Below, piece by piece: positions 1 through 8,379 of a stretch of DNA of 64,000 nucleotides. The translations under genes and the position numbers were made by a program. This DNA comes from Alphaproteobacteria bacterium (GTDB taxonomy: Bacteria; Pseudomonadota; Alphaproteobacteria; Micropepsales; Micropepsaceae), in contig JAJPHG010000009.1 of the NCBI GenBank assembly GCA_021325375.1, positions 92,326 to 156,325 of the forward strand, read 5' to 3'. Within the stretch, counting starts at the first letter, position 1; each line of letters opens with the position of its first letter. A model generated the notes under the pieces. That model worked only from the letters and a program-made list of their open reading frames with translations. It ran no database searches and had not been told where the DNA came from.

Positions 1-626
1 TCGTAAGGGCTGCGCAGGCCGTTCGCCGGATGGGTGAGGAAGTTGATCCAGCTCTGGATCGCCGGCGGCGTCCTGACCTTAGGCAGCATGGTCCCGGCCA
101 TGTCCGCGAAAGGCTCGCCCACGTTCCATACGCGCGGCAGATCGCCCGGGTGAATGTTGGAGAACAGCCGCATGATGCGCCGTCCGCGCATCGGCCGCGT
201 CGGGAAGGCGTCGACGTGAAGACGCGTGTCGTCGTGCACCGGCGAATAGCTGCGCCCCGCGATCTCGGCCGGACGGTACGAGGTGCGCGCGCGCTCGAGC
301 CCGGCCGCGTAGCTCGGGAACAACCCGCTCACCAGCGCGACCGCTGCGCCCGCGAAGCGCTGCATCATCGCCTGCAGCAGCGCGTTCTGGTCCGCTCCCC
401 CGCTCTGGTGCTTGAGCCGGCCCGAGGGATCGAGGCTGATGTTCTTGGCGCGGCCGCTGGAAAGCTCCGGCGTCAAAAGCGCGCGTTCCTCGGGGCGCAC
501 GGTAAACGCGAGCGCGGGGAAGAACAGGACATGGCCGCTTTCGAGCGCCGCGATGGCGCGCGCGCGTCCGGCGGCGTCGAAAGGTCCCGTCCACGTCTGA
601 AGGTTGAAGGATTCAAGGACGTTCAT
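1..626 (-). CDS. kdoO: Kdo hydroxylase (KdoO family), C-terminal end outside window
   Basis: Partial gene running off the left edge; 208 residues are visible, starting from the ATG at 626-624. The protein matches my memory of the Kdo hydroxylase family, an Fe(II)/2-oxoglutarate-dependent dioxygenase that 3-hydroxylates the Kdo sugar of lipid A inner core. The visible iron-binding HxD motif is His137-Val-Asp139, inside HDDTRLHVDAFPTRP at about 131-145, followed by an RGRRIMRLFSNIHP block typical of the family. The second iron ligand His and the 2-oxoglutarate Arg should lie beyond the window. It is transcribed away from the sulfatase gene, with a 176-base gap in which I see no other gene. Family confidence is good; whether the substrate is Kdo in this organism is inferred. 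Confidence 0.8.
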   Translation of the reverse strand, partial: MNVLESFNLQTWTGPFDAAGRARAIAALESGHVLFFPALAFTVRPEERALLTPELSSGRAKNISLDPSGRLKHQSGGADQNALLQAMMQRFAGAAVALVSGLFPSYAAGLERARTSYRPAEIAGRSYSPVHDDTRLHVDAFPTRPMRGRRIMRLFSNIHPGDLPRVWNVGEPFADMAGTMLPKVRTPPAIQSWINFLTHPANGLRSPY

Positions 627-802
627 GCAGCTCACTATAGCGAAGGACGATCCGCTACGCAGCCTATGCGCTTTGTTAATGTGGCCGGGGCGTTGCCAGC
701 CCACCGCTTTCGGGCGATGCTTGCGAAACCAAGCAGATTCAGCCAAGAGCCCGATCGCCGGACCCTATCGTGTGGGCTGCGCGGGCTCGCCGGGAGGTTC
801 GC

Positions 803-2203
803 ATGCTCGACCGCAGGACGATTTTGAAGCTGGCCGCCTCGACCCCGGCGCTGCTGTCGACCAAAGCGGGAGCCGAGCGGGCGTTCCGCCGCGGCGGCGC
901 GGCGCTTCCCAATTTCATACATATCTGCGTCGACGACCTGCGGACATCCGATGTCGTTCCCGACATCATGCCGCATGTGTGCAAGGTCATGGGCAATCCG
1001 AGCCTCAAATTCGCGAACCATTCCGTGCCCTTCACGCTTTGCGCGCCGTCGCGCGTCAGCATCCTGACCGGGCTCGAGCCGCACAATCACGGCGTGCTGA
1101 CGGACCACGCGCCGGGCGGCTACACCGGGTACGAGCCGCTCGAGGGCAATTCGCTCCCGGTATGGCTTACGAATGCGGGCTATTACGTCGGACACGTCGG
1201 CAAGTTCATCAACGACTACAACCTGATCGCGCCGGATCATGTTCCGCCGGGCTATGCCGATTGGCGCGCGATGTCGTGCGCCTTTGAACTATACACGAAC
1301 TTCACGCTCAACGAGAACGGGACCCAGGTCGCCTACGACAACGGCGAGTACACCACCGACGTCTTCGTGGAGAAGGTGCTCAATTTCATCGCCACGGCGC
1401 CGCAGCCCTTCGCGATGTTCTTCTGGCCGAACTGCTGTCACTGGCCTTCGATACCGGCGGTTCAGGACGCCGGTACGTTCGCAGACGTGGACATGCCGAT
1501 ATCTCCCTCTTTCGACGAAGCGGACGTGTCGGACAAGCCCCGCGCCATTCAGAAGCTTCCGCTGTTTGGAAAGAAGCAGAAGCAGCAGATTGAGCACAAG
1601 TGGCGGACCAGGGCGGAATGCCTTCAGTCTCTCGACCGCGGCATCAAGACGATCATGGAGACGCTCCAGACCGGCGGGTTGCTTTCCAACACCCACGTCA
1701 TGTTCACGTCCGACAACGGTCTCGTCGAAGGCGAGCACCGCATACAGAAGGAGAAGAACGTTCTCTATGAAGAGGGCGTCACCGTTCCGTTCTACTGGCA
1801 TCAGCCCAGCGGCTACAACGCGAAATGCACTCATCCGGTTTCGAATATCGATGCGACCGCGGCGATGGTGGAGCTTTCCGGCGCGACCGCGCAACGCGTG
1901 CTGGACGGCATGTCGCTCACGCCATTGCTCGCCGATGTTTCCGCGCCGTGGAAAACCGCGGCGTTGGTCAAGAGCTATAAGACGGACGGCATCTGCACCC
2001 AGCAGTATCGCTATATCGAGTGGTCGAACGGCGACAAAGAGCTCTACGACATGACGATCGATCCCTATCAGCTCGACAACAAGGCGGGCTTGTCCGCCTA
2101 CCAGGACATCCAGCAGGCCTGCGCGACCGCGTTGGCGTCGCTGGAGGGCTGCGCAGGCGATACCTGCTCCTGGACCGGAAAATTTCCGCCGCCGCCGGCT
2201 TGA
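803..2203 (+). CDS. Tat-exported sulfatase (alkaline phosphatase superfamily)
   Basis: 466-residue type I sulfatase. I chose the ATG at 803 because GGGAGG lies five bases upstream and the protein then begins with a twin-arginine signal (RRTILKLAA, residues 4-12), so export to the periplasm is likely. The catalytic CxPSR motif is Cys80-Ala-Pro-Ser-Arg84, where the cysteine would be converted to formylglycine. The metal-binding VDD is at 43-45, and a later TSDNG motif supplies further metal ligands. The substrate cannot be read from sequence; the enzyme could act on sulfated glycans or sulfate esters. No maturation enzyme (FGE or anSME) is nearby. It ends at a bidirectional terminator shared with ctrA. 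Confidence 0.85.
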   Translation: MLDRRTILKLAASTPALLSTKAGAERAFRRGGAALPNFIHICVDDLRTSDVVPDIMPHVCKVMGNPSLKFANHSVPFTLCAPSRVSILTGLEPHNHGVLTDHAPGGYTGYEPLEGNSLPVWLTNAGYYVGHVGKFINDYNLIAPDHVPPGYADWRAMSCAFELYTNFTLNENGTQVAYDNGEYTTDVFVEKVLNFIATAPQPFAMFFWPNCCHWPSIPAVQDAGTFADVDMPISPSFDEADVSDKPRAIQKLPLFGKKQKQQIEHKWRTRAECLQSLDRGIKTIMETLQTGGLLSNTHVMFTSDNGLVEGEHRIQKEKNVLYEEGVTVPFYWHQPSGYNAKCTHPVSNIDATAAMVELSGATAQRVLDGMSLTPLLADVSAPWKTAALVKSYKTDGICTQQYRYIEWSNGDKELYDMTIDPYQLDNKAGLSAYQDIQQACATALASLEGCAGDTCSWTGKFPPPPA

Positions 2204-2229
2204 GCGCGATCCTGCTTCGAGCATCAAAC

Positions 2230-2258
2230 AAAAAAGGGCGCCGCGACGGCGCCCTTTT
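2230..2258. terminator. Bidirectional rho-independent terminator
   Basis: A perfect 8-bp stem (GGGCGCCG at 2236-2243, CGGCGCCC at 2247-2254) with a CGA loop is followed by TTTT and preceded by six A residues. It can therefore stop transcription in both directions, between the convergent sulfatase and ctrA genes. Confidence 0.85.
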
Positions 2259-2285
2259 CATTTCGATAGGGGGAGTGAGCTGTAC

Positions 2286-2978
2286 TTAAGCCGCCTGACT
2301 CTCTACGGGATCGCGCAACACATAGCCGCGGCCCCAGACGGTTTCGATGTAGTTGTCGCCGTTGGTCGCGGCGGCGAGCTTCTTGCGCAGCTTGCAGATG
2401 AAGACGTCGATGATCTTGAGCTCGGGCTCGTCCATGCCGCCATAGAGATGGTTCAGGAACATCTCCTTGGTCAGCGTCGTGCCCTTGCGCAGCGAGAGCA
2501 ACTCCAGCATCTGGTATTCCTTGCCGGTCAGATGCACGCGGCTGCCGTCGACCTCGACCGTCTTGGCGTCGAGATTGACCGTGAGCTTGCCGGTGGTGAT
2601 GACCGACTGGCTGTGGCCCTTGGAGCGGCGCACCACCGCCTGGATGCGCGCGACCAGCTCGTCCTTGTGGAACGGCTTGGTCATGTAGTCGTCGGCGCCG
2701 AAGCCCAGGGCCTTGACCTTCGCTTCCACGATGGCGTTGCCCGACAGGATGAGGACCGGCGTCTGCACCTTGGCGACGCGCAGGCTCTTCAGCACCTCGA
2801 AGCCGCTCATGTCGGGCAGCTGCAGGTCGAGCACGATGATGTCGTAGTCGTAGAGCTTGCCGAGGTCGACGCCCTCCTCGCCCAGATCCGTCGTGTAGAC
2901 GTTGAAGCCCTCGCTCCTCAGCATCAGCTCGATGCTGCGCGCCATGGCGCTGTCGTCTTCGATCAGGAGAACGCGCAT
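2286..2978 (-). CDS. ctrA: Cell-cycle master response regulator CtrA
   Basis: 230-residue OmpR-type response regulator, full length and very close to Caulobacter CtrA as I recall it. The receiver domain is about 1-120, with acidic pocket Glu7/Asp8/Asp9 and phospho-acceptor Asp51 in [15 protein letters not shown]. The winged-helix DNA-binding domain is about 125-225. In alphaproteobacteria CtrA binds TTAA-N7-TTAA, silences the replication origin in some species and activates flagellar, chemotaxis and surface genes. Here it is divergent from fliI, and its 254-base upstream region holds a GANTC methylation site and TTAA half-sites, consistent with autoregulation and CcrM-dependent timing. The inhibitor gene sciP lies about 36 kb away in the same window. 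Confidence 0.97.
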   Translation of the reverse strand: MRVLLIEDDSAMARSIELMLRSEGFNVYTTDLGEEGVDLGKLYDYDIIVLDLQLPDMSGFEVLKSLRVAKVQTPVLILSGNAIVEAKVKALGFGADDYMTKPFHKDELVARIQAVVRRSKGHSQSVITTGKLTVNLDAKTVEVDGSRVHLTGKEYQMLELLSLRKGTTLTKEMFLNHLYGGMDEPELKIIDVFICKLRKKLAAATNGDNYIETVWGRGYVLRDPVESQAA

Positions 2979-3051
2979 GTCTCGTCACCTCATTTGCGGA
3001 GCGGTTCTCGGACCCCCCGCGGTTAACCGAAGGTCAGAACCGTAAAGTTAA

Positions 3052-3059
3052 ATGGTTAA
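3052..3059 (-). promoter_or_regulatory. CtrA half-site upstream of ctrA
   Basis: Read on the minus strand this is TTAACCAT, the full half-site consensus reported for CtrA, 74 bases upstream of the ctrA start. A second TTAA lies at 3048-3051. The spacing does not make a canonical N7 pair, so autoregulation is plausible but not proven. Confidence 0.4.
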
Positions 3060-3141
3060 CATTGGCTTTCATTGATCCACCGAACTGAGAGATCGAAAAG
3101 TCCGGGTTAATACCGACCCCGGTAGTGACGACCATCCCCTT

Positions 3142-3146
3142 GATTC
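3142..3146. promoter_or_regulatory. GANTC site (CcrM methylation) between ctrA and fliI
   Basis: GATTC matches the CcrM recognition sequence GANTC. In Caulobacter a GANTC in the ctrA P1 promoter ties ctrA transcription to passage of the replication fork. Here it lies 164 bases upstream of ctrA and 87 upstream of fliI. A single site could be chance. Confidence 0.35.
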
Positions 3147-3157
3147 GATTTGTTAAG

Positions 3158-3172
3158 TTTACCGCGACTTAA
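3158..3172. promoter_or_regulatory. CtrA-type box upstream of fliI (TTTA-N7-TTAA)
   Basis: TTTA, seven bases, TTAA: one mismatch from the palindromic CtrA consensus. It ends 60 bases before the fliI start codon, the same distance range as the boxes before motA and fliF in this window. Confidence 0.6.
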
Positions 3173-3232
3173 AACCTTCACTGCAAGATGCGTCATTCTG
3201 AGGGCGGCAGAACGCCCCTTTAAGGACGATGC

Positions 3233-4564
3233 ATGCGCGCTTTGCTCAAAGAGATCGACGCCGTACCCAGCCTGCGCCGGTTCGGGCGCGTGGCGCGGAT
3301 CGAGGGCCTCCTGGTCGAGGTGACCGGGGCCGCAGGCGCGATCAGCCTGGGCGGACAGCTACACCTAAGTAGCGGTTCCGGCAAGGAAATTCCTTGTGAA
3401 GTCGTCGGCTTCCGCGACGGCCGGGCGCTCGCCATGCCGCTGGGGAACCTGGACGGGATGAGCTTGGCGGCCCGGGCCGATTTCGACGACCGGCCGGCCG
3501 TGATCTACCCCTCCAAGGCCTGGCTCGGCCGCGTTCTGGACGGCTTCGGCCAGCCCCAGGACGGCAAGGGCCCACTGGCGCAAGGCGCGGTCGCCTATCC
3601 GATCAAGGCCCAGGCGCCGGCCGCCCATGCCCGGGCGCGGGTCGGCGGCAAGCTCGATCTGGGCGTGCGCGCGCTCAACGCGTTTACGACCTGCTGCAAG
3701 GGCCAGCGCATGGGCATCTTCTCCGGCTCCGGCGTCGGCAAGTCGACACTGCTGGCGATGCTCGCGCGCAATACGAAAGCGGATGCGATCGTGATCGGGC
3801 TGATCGGCGAGCGCGGCCGCGAGGTGAAGGAATTCGTCGAGGACGATCTGGGCGCGGAAGGCCTGGCGCGCAGCATCGTCGTCGCCGCGACCTCGGACGA
3901 TCCGCCGCTGGTGCGCCGCCAGGCAGCTTACGTCGCGATGACCGTTGCGGAACAACTTCGGGACCAGGGCTTGCATGTGCTGCTGTTGATGGACAGCGTG
4001 ACGCGTTTCGCGATGGCACAGCGTGAGGTCGGTCTGTCGGCGGGCGAGCCGCCGGCGCAGAAGGGCTATACGCCGACGGTGTTCGCGGAACTGCCGCGAT
4101 TGCTGGAGCGCGCGGGCCCGGGCCACGCCGGCCACGAGGGCTCGATCACCGGATTGTTCACGGTCCTGGTCGAAGGCGACGACCACAACGAGCCGATCGC
4201 GGACGCAGTGCGCGGAATCCTCGACGGCCATATCGTCCTGGAACGGAACATCGCCGAGCGCGGACGCTTCCCCGCGATTAACGTTCTCAAATCCGTCTCG
4301 CGCGCCATGCCCGGCTGCAACGCGCCGCAGGAGCAGCGCATCGTGGCGTCCGCGCGCGCGCCGATGGCGGTGTTCGACGACATGGCCGAGCTCATTCGCC
4401 TCGGCGCGTACAAGACTGGCACAAATGCGGAGGTCGACGCCGCCATAAGACTTAATCCCGAGCTCGAATCCTTCCTGGCGCAGAAGAAGGACGAGCGCGC
4501 GACGTTTGCCGAATGTTATTCCCAGCTGGAGAAAATAATGGGCGAGGGGAAGGGTAGGGTCTGA
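3233..4564 (+). CDS. fliI: Flagellum-specific type III export ATPase FliI
   Basis: 443-residue F1-ATPase-beta-like ATPase that energises flagellar protein export at the base of the basal body. An N-terminal beta-barrel (about 1-95) precedes the Rec-like ATPase core. Walker A is GSGVGKS with Lys170, and the Walker B region is VLLLMDSVTRFAMAQREVG. The family signature GEPPAQKGYTPTVFAELPRL follows. AAGGACG upstream supports the ATG at 3233. Its stop overlaps the fliJ start by one base (TGATG), so the two are translationally coupled. A CtrA-type box at 3158-3172 suggests early-class, cell-cycle control. Confidence 0.97.
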   Translation: MRALLKEIDAVPSLRRFGRVARIEGLLVEVTGAAGAISLGGQLHLSSGSGKEIPCEVVGFRDGRALAMPLGNLDGMSLAARADFDDRPAVIYPSKAWLGRVLDGFGQPQDGKGPLAQGAVAYPIKAQAPAAHARARVGGKLDLGVRALNAFTTCCKGQRMGIFSGSGVGKSTLLAMLARNTKADAIVIGLIGERGREVKEFVEDDLGAEGLARSIVVAATSDDPPLVRRQAAYVAMTVAEQLRDQGLHVLLLMDSVTRFAMAQREVGLSAGEPPAQKGYTPTVFAELPRLLERAGPGHAGHEGSITGLFTVLVEGDDHNEPIADAVRGILDGHIVLERNIAERGRFPAINVLKSVSRAMPGCNAPQEQRIVASARAPMAVFDDMAELIRLGAYKTGTNAEVDAAIRLNPELESFLAQKKDERATFAECYSQLEKIMGEGKGRV

Positions 4565-4992
4565 TGAAACGCACCAATACGCTGATCCGGCTTCGGCGCT
4601 TCCGCGTCGACGATCTGAAGCGGCGCCTGGCCACGCTCGACGGCATGAAGGCGGATGTCGAGCGCAAGCTCGCCGACCTCGAGGACAGCGTCGCGCGCGA
4701 GAAGCAGCGCGCCGGGGATTCCGACATTGGCCGTCTTGCTTTTCCCTCGTTCCTGAAATCGATCGAAGGCCGCCGCGAGAACCTGCGCGCCACGCAAAGG
4801 GACATCGAGCGCGAGCGCGTCCAGGCCCAGGACGAGCTCACCTCCGCGTTCCAGGATCTCAAGGCGCTGGAGTTCGCCACCGAGCAGCAGGCCAAGCGCG
4901 CCGGCGAGATCGAGGCGCGCAGGGCTCAGTCCCGCCTCGACGAGATGGCGCTGGTGCGCCACCTACGCAAGCACGCGCTGCGCGGGGTTTGA
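4564..4992 (+). CDS. fliJ: Flagellar export chaperone-like protein FliJ
   Basis: 142 residues, almost entirely charged helical heptads, as expected for the antiparallel coiled coil of FliJ. In the flagellar export apparatus FliJ sits in the FliI ring, links it to FlhA and recycles chaperones. Identification rests on length, coiled-coil composition (RLRRFRVDDLKRRLATLDGM near the N-terminus), and position directly behind fliI with a one-base overlap. Primary sequence conservation in this family is low, so context carries much of the weight. Confidence 0.85.
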   Translation: MKRTNTLIRLRRFRVDDLKRRLATLDGMKADVERKLADLEDSVAREKQRAGDSDIGRLAFPSFLKSIEGRRENLRATQRDIERERVQAQDELTSAFQDLKALEFATEQQAKRAGEIEARRAQSRLDEMALVRHLRKHALRGV

Positions 4993-5017
4993 GGCGCTAC
5001 ATCAATATCGGAACATC

Positions 5018-5129
5018 ATCCTCCCCTGCGAAGCGGGGGAGGTGGCGCGCGACATCAGTCGCGCGTGACGGAGCGGGCCCCCTCTGCCTCGCTTCGCTCG
5101 GCACCTCCCCCGTAAGGACGGGGGAGGAT
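5018..5129. repeat. Intergenic palindromic repeat
   Basis: Terminal inverted ATCCTCCCC / GGGGAGGAT arms enclose smaller GC-rich inverted repeats, including a gcgaagcgggg hairpin. It resembles the palindromic intergenic elements common in alphaproteobacterial genomes. It lies between the ends of fliJ and the WavE-like gene and may also act as a transcript stabiliser or terminator. Confidence 0.6.
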
Positions 5130-5158
5130 GGTCTAACCCGCTTTTTCGGAACGGTGCC

Positions 5159-6310
5159 TCAGCAGGCCTTGGCGACTGGCGCCTGCGGGCCGTGGACCCT
5201 GTGGAAAGCGGCGAGCCCGCGATAGAAATCGTCTTCGATCTTGCTCAGCCTGCCGTCGCGGCAGCCCGCGATGTTCTCGAGGATCCGCACCAGCGTCGCG
5301 CGCGGGAAGTCGGACAGCGCGTCGGTGAAGAACGCGCGCTGCCACGCGTCGTCGAGCAGCCGTCCATAGGGCCGGTAGACGTCCGGATAGGCCTGGCCCG
5401 CGCGCCTCACCGCGCGCCATTGCTGCAGATAGTCGTAAGGATTGGCGAGATTGAGCGCGGCGGGCTTGGACCAATCCGCGTCGCGGTTGGCGTTGTTGGA
5501 ATAGAAGCGCAGCTCGCCCGGCTCGCCCGCGTCCACATGGAAATGGCCGTGCAGGATCCAGGCATGCGCGATGAGCATGTGCCAGAAGAAGCCGTCATTG
5601 ACGATGTGCGGCACGAGCTTGCGCCGGTATTCCAGGTCGCTCGCGAAATAGCGGTATTCCTTGAGGTATCGCCGCAACAGCGGATAGTCGTCGAGGAAGA
5701 GCTTGGCGTAGCGCACGGCATGCACGAACGAGCCGCAGGTCTCGTCCCCGAGCGTGGCGATGTCCTGCGCGGTGAGCGGCGTCACCAGCCGGCGAAGGTC
5801 GCGCTTGGTGCCGATGAAGGCCGCGTCCTCGTAATAGAAGGGCTGATTGGAGTCCGCCCAGGGGATCCAGATCCGGCTTTGCAGCGCCGGTTTGGGCATG
5901 ACGATGCCGAAGACCGCGCGCGGCGGGATCGTGCTCCAGGAATCGAACGTCTCGATCTTGCGCCGCAGAAACTCGGCGTCGAAGACGTAGTCCGGACGGG
6001 ACTTCAGCGTCACCTCGCCGTCCTCTGGCAGGAGCGCGAGCGCCGCGCGAAGGGTCTCGATCTGATAGACGATGCCGCGCTGGTTCCCGGTGCCGCTTGT
6101 CTCGGGCTGGGGCACGCGCGCCAGCGTCACGCCCGGGAGGCTGTCCACCCACCCGGCATAGGCGTCGATCTCGGCGCCGTCCCAGGTCACGCAGACGACG
6201 CGGCGCAGCACGTTCTCTTGGCGGAGCCGCAGCAGCGGCGCGAGGCTCAACTCGGCCAGCTCGCGCGATTTGGCGAAGCCGGTGACGATGGCGTCTGCCT
6301 TGCGCTGCAT
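5159..6310 (-). CDS. WavE-like lipopolysaccharide biosynthesis protein (putative)
   Basis: 383 residues with no signal peptide or membrane segment. The fold looks glycosyltransferase-like, with a DTLRAAL..-type helix before the block VTLKSRPDYVF (about 100-110). That block recalls the K-x-R-x-D motif of WavE-type LPS/polysaccharide proteins. I do not recognise the rest. It is the third gene of a leftward operon: the start ATG at 6310 lies just past the stop of the upstream kinase gene, with GGAGCG as ribosome site. Its partners are a nucleotidyltransferase/HAD fusion and a HGD-type kinase, so a role in adding or transferring an activated group onto a surface glycan is the best inference. Family assignment is uncertain. 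Confidence 0.5.
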   Translation of the reverse strand: MQRKADAIVTGFAKSRELAELSLAPLLRLRQENVLRRVVCVTWDGAEIDAYAGWVDSLPGVTLARVPQPETSGTGNQRGIVYQIETLRAALALLPEDGEVTLKSRPDYVFDAEFLRRKIETFDSWSTIPPRAVFGIVMPKPALQSRIWIPWADSNQPFYYEDAAFIGTKRDLRRLVTPLTAQDIATLGDETCGSFVHAVRYAKLFLDDYPLLRRYLKEYRYFASDLEYRRKLVPHIVNDGFFWHMLIAHAWILHGHFHVDAGEPGELRFYSNNANRDADWSKPAALNLANPYDYLQQWRAVRRAGQAYPDVYRPYGRLLDDAWQRAFFTDALSDFPRATLVRILENIAGCRDGRLSKIEDDFYRGLAAFHRVHGPQAPVAKAC

Positions 6311-6311
6311 G

Positions 6312-7235
6312 TCAACGCTCCAGGATGCGGCGCACGCGCGCGCAGATGAAGGACGCGACGGCGCGCTCGCCCGTATAGGGCAGCGCGCGGAACAGGCTGA
6401 GTGCCGCGAGCTGATGAAGCCGTTCGGCCAGCCCCGGATCCTCGCGCTCCACCAGCGGGCGGAAAAGGCTTTCGAGCTGCGTCAGCTTCTCGATCGCATT
6501 GGCGCGCTGGACGGCGCGATCCTGGGACAAGTAGAGGCGGCGCAGGCACCAATGGCCGCTGAGGTCCTGGAAGAGCTTTCCCATGTCCAGCCAATAGGAT
6601 GACACAAAGGGACAATCGCAGTCGATGAAGACGACGTTGCGGTCCGCGTCCAGCATGATGTTCTCGAGCGTAAGGTCGCCATGCGAAGGCGAGTCGGGGA
6701 TATCCTCCCAGTTCAGAGCGAGCAATCGCTCCGCGCAGTCGCCGATGGCGTCCGCAAGCCCGCCGTCGCCGAGCGCGTATTCGCGGGCGGTGTTTGCGAT
6801 GGCGCCGATCTTGTCGTGGAACGCGCCGGCCCCGATGGGCGCGCCGCGGCACGCCTGGAACAGCCAAAGCATGCGCTCGACGGCCCTGAACACCGCACCC
6901 GACGCGAAGGGAATCGAATTGGCGGCGGCGAAGGCGAGCGTGCGGCCGGGCACGTAGGCCATGTCGAAGAACGCGCATCCGCCGTCGTCGATCCCGCTGG
7001 CGAGGACTTTCGGAAACGGGATGCCGATCCGCGCCAGATGGCGCTGCTTGTCGATCTGGCCGAGCAGCCTTTCGTTGTGCGCGGGGCTCGCGGCGGTCTT
7101 GCGCACGACGCTGCGCGCGGCTGCGGCGTGAAGCACGACGCGGGCGCCGGAATGTCCGGCGAGCGCGTAGCAGGTCTCTTCGGGCGGCCCGTCCGCGACG
7201 GCGGGGGCCGCGTTTCGCAGGGCGGCAGCGCTCAC
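6312..7235 (-). CDS. Aminoglycoside/choline-kinase-like phosphotransferase
   Basis: 307 residues from a GTG at 7235-7233, chosen because it overlaps the upstream stop codon (GTGA), a sign of coupling. Earlier in-frame codons lie inside the upstream gene. The protein-kinase-like fold is shown by the Brenner motif HGDLTLENIM (His185-Asp187, Asn192) and the metal-binding IDCD at 204-207. An N-terminal ATP-lobe Lys (RKTAAS, about 45-50) is present. Relatives phosphorylate choline, ethanolamine, aminoglycosides or sugars. Next to a LicC-like nucleotidyltransferase it would logically make the phosphorylated small molecule that is then activated, but the substrate is unknown. Confidence 0.7.
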   Translation of the reverse strand: MSAAALRNAAPAVADGPPEETCYALAGHSGARVVLHAAAARSVVRKTAASPAHNERLLGQIDKQRHLARIGIPFPKVLASGIDDGGCAFFDMAYVPGRTLAFAAANSIPFASGAVFRAVERMLWLFQACRGAPIGAGAFHDKIGAIANTAREYALGDGGLADAIGDCAERLLALNWEDIPDSPSHGDLTLENIMLDADRNVVFIDCDCPFVSSYWLDMGKLFQDLSGHWCLRRLYLSQDRAVQRANAIEKLTQLESLFRPLVEREDPGLAERLHQLAALSLFRALPYTGERAVASFICARVRRILER

Positions 7236-8293
7236 AGCCAGTCCTTCAGATAGTCCGCGAGATTGGCGCTGTTGCGCTCGACGCTGACTGCGACCGCGGA
7301 AGGAAAGGGATTGGTCGCGGCATGGTCGTTGACGAGGAAGCGCCGGCCGTGATTGCAGCCCATGATCAGCGCGTGGGGGGTGAGGCCGAGCGCTTTCAGC
7401 GCGCGCTCGGTCTTCTGCCGGTAGGCCTCGGGCCTTGCCGTCATGAAGATCAGCTGCGCGCCCTGCTCCTGCCAGGTACGCAGCGCGGCGACGTTCTCGT
7501 CGATCGCGATGTCCTCGTCGTCCCAGAACGGCGCGAAATAGGCACTGTGGTTGCGGAAGACCACGCCATCGAGATCGGTGACGATGCTGCCGCGGGCGCG
7601 GACGTAGCGCCGCCAATCGGGCAGCGTGCCGACGTCGATGAAATTCGAGACCAGGTGCGGGCGTATGACCACGCCGCCCGCGATCGCCCGGTTCATGATC
7701 TGGGAGACGAAGATCTCGCCCGTCTCGTTGGCGCGGGCCACGGCGCCGAACGTATCGAGATACGCGGCCGCGTCGGGAAAACCGTAGAGCCCCACGCTCA
7801 CATAGTTGGAGGCGAGGCTCTTCTCGATCATCTCGACGACGAGGCCATTCTCGTTGACGACCGCGAAGCTCTTGGCGCCGACATTGCTCATCTGCGGGTT
7901 TTCGCGCACGTCGCACAGCGCCACGAAGCCGGAATCCGGCAAGGACGCGGGACCGAAGAAGCTGTCGGCGTCCTTGATCGCGAAGGCGCCCGTCACGCGG
8001 GCGCGGCGGATCATCTGGGCTACCGTATCGGCGGGGCCTTGCGTGTCGCGGTCGAGGACGACGACGTCGATGACTTGGCCGAAAATCCGCTTCAGCAGCG
8101 ACACGGCGTCATAGCGTTCCGCGTGCTCGGCGCGGATGGCGGCGACGATCCGGCTGTAGGCGTTGCGCGGAACGCTCGCGGCCGCGCGCGCCAGCGCCAG
8201 CTCGCCTTCGGGAAGGGTAAGCATCCATTTCGGCCGCACACCCGGATAGCGCGCGGATTTCCCCGCGCAAGGCAAAAGCAGCGTTCTATCCAT
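7232..8293 (-). CDS. Nucleotidyltransferase-HAD phosphatase fusion
   Basis: 353 residues with two domains. Residues 1-230 form a sugar/choline-phosphate nucleotidyltransferase: an N-terminal loop LLLPCAGKSARYPGVRPKWM (5-24) holding the G-x-S/G-x-R-x-x-P-K signature, and a metal-binding KDAD at 107-110. Residues 236-353 are a HAD phosphatase: DLDG with Asp240/Asp242, MTARPE (Thr285) and a late VNDH (Asp323). Such fusions activate a phosphorylated headgroup or sugar for surface polysaccharide decoration, the HAD domain probably dephosphorylating an intermediate. First gene of a three-gene operon. A perfect CtrA box lies 54-68 bases upstream of its ATG. Substrate not deducible. Confidence 0.7.
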   Translation of the reverse strand: MDRTLLLPCAGKSARYPGVRPKWMLTLPEGELALARAAASVPRNAYSRIVAAIRAEHAERYDAVSLLKRIFGQVIDVVVLDRDTQGPADTVAQMIRRARVTGAFAIKDADSFFGPASLPDSGFVALCDVRENPQMSNVGAKSFAVVNENGLVVEMIEKSLASNYVSVGLYGFPDAAAYLDTFGAVARANETGEIFVSQIMNRAIAGGVVIRPHLVSNFIDVGTLPDWRRYVRARGSIVTDLDGVVFRNHSAYFAPFWDDEDIAIDENVAALRTWQEQGAQLIFMTARPEAYRQKTERALKALGLTPHALIMGCNHGRRFLVNDHAATNPFPSAVAVSVERNSANLADYLKDWL

Positions 8294-8346
8294 GTACGCG
8301 ACCTGCGGGAAACTGGAGCGGCGCGATACGTGGTAAACGATCGTGG

Positions 8347-8361
8347 TTAAATGCGGGTTAA
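8347..8361. promoter_or_regulatory. Perfect CtrA box (TTAA-N7-TTAA) before the polysaccharide operon
   Basis: TTAA at 8347-8350, seven bases, TTAA at 8358-8361. On the minus strand the proximal half reads TTAACC. It lies 54 bases upstream of the nucleotidyltransferase/HAD start. The neighbouring GloVer gene only ends here, so the operon is the sole possible target. Confidence 0.65.
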
Positions 8362-8379
8362 ACCCGGCGAGGCGAGCGC

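Noticed and set aside
3048..3059. TTAA-N4-TTAA upstream of ctrA as a full CtrA box
   Set aside because: The spacer is 4, not 7; only the single TTAACCAT half-site is kept as a weak feature.
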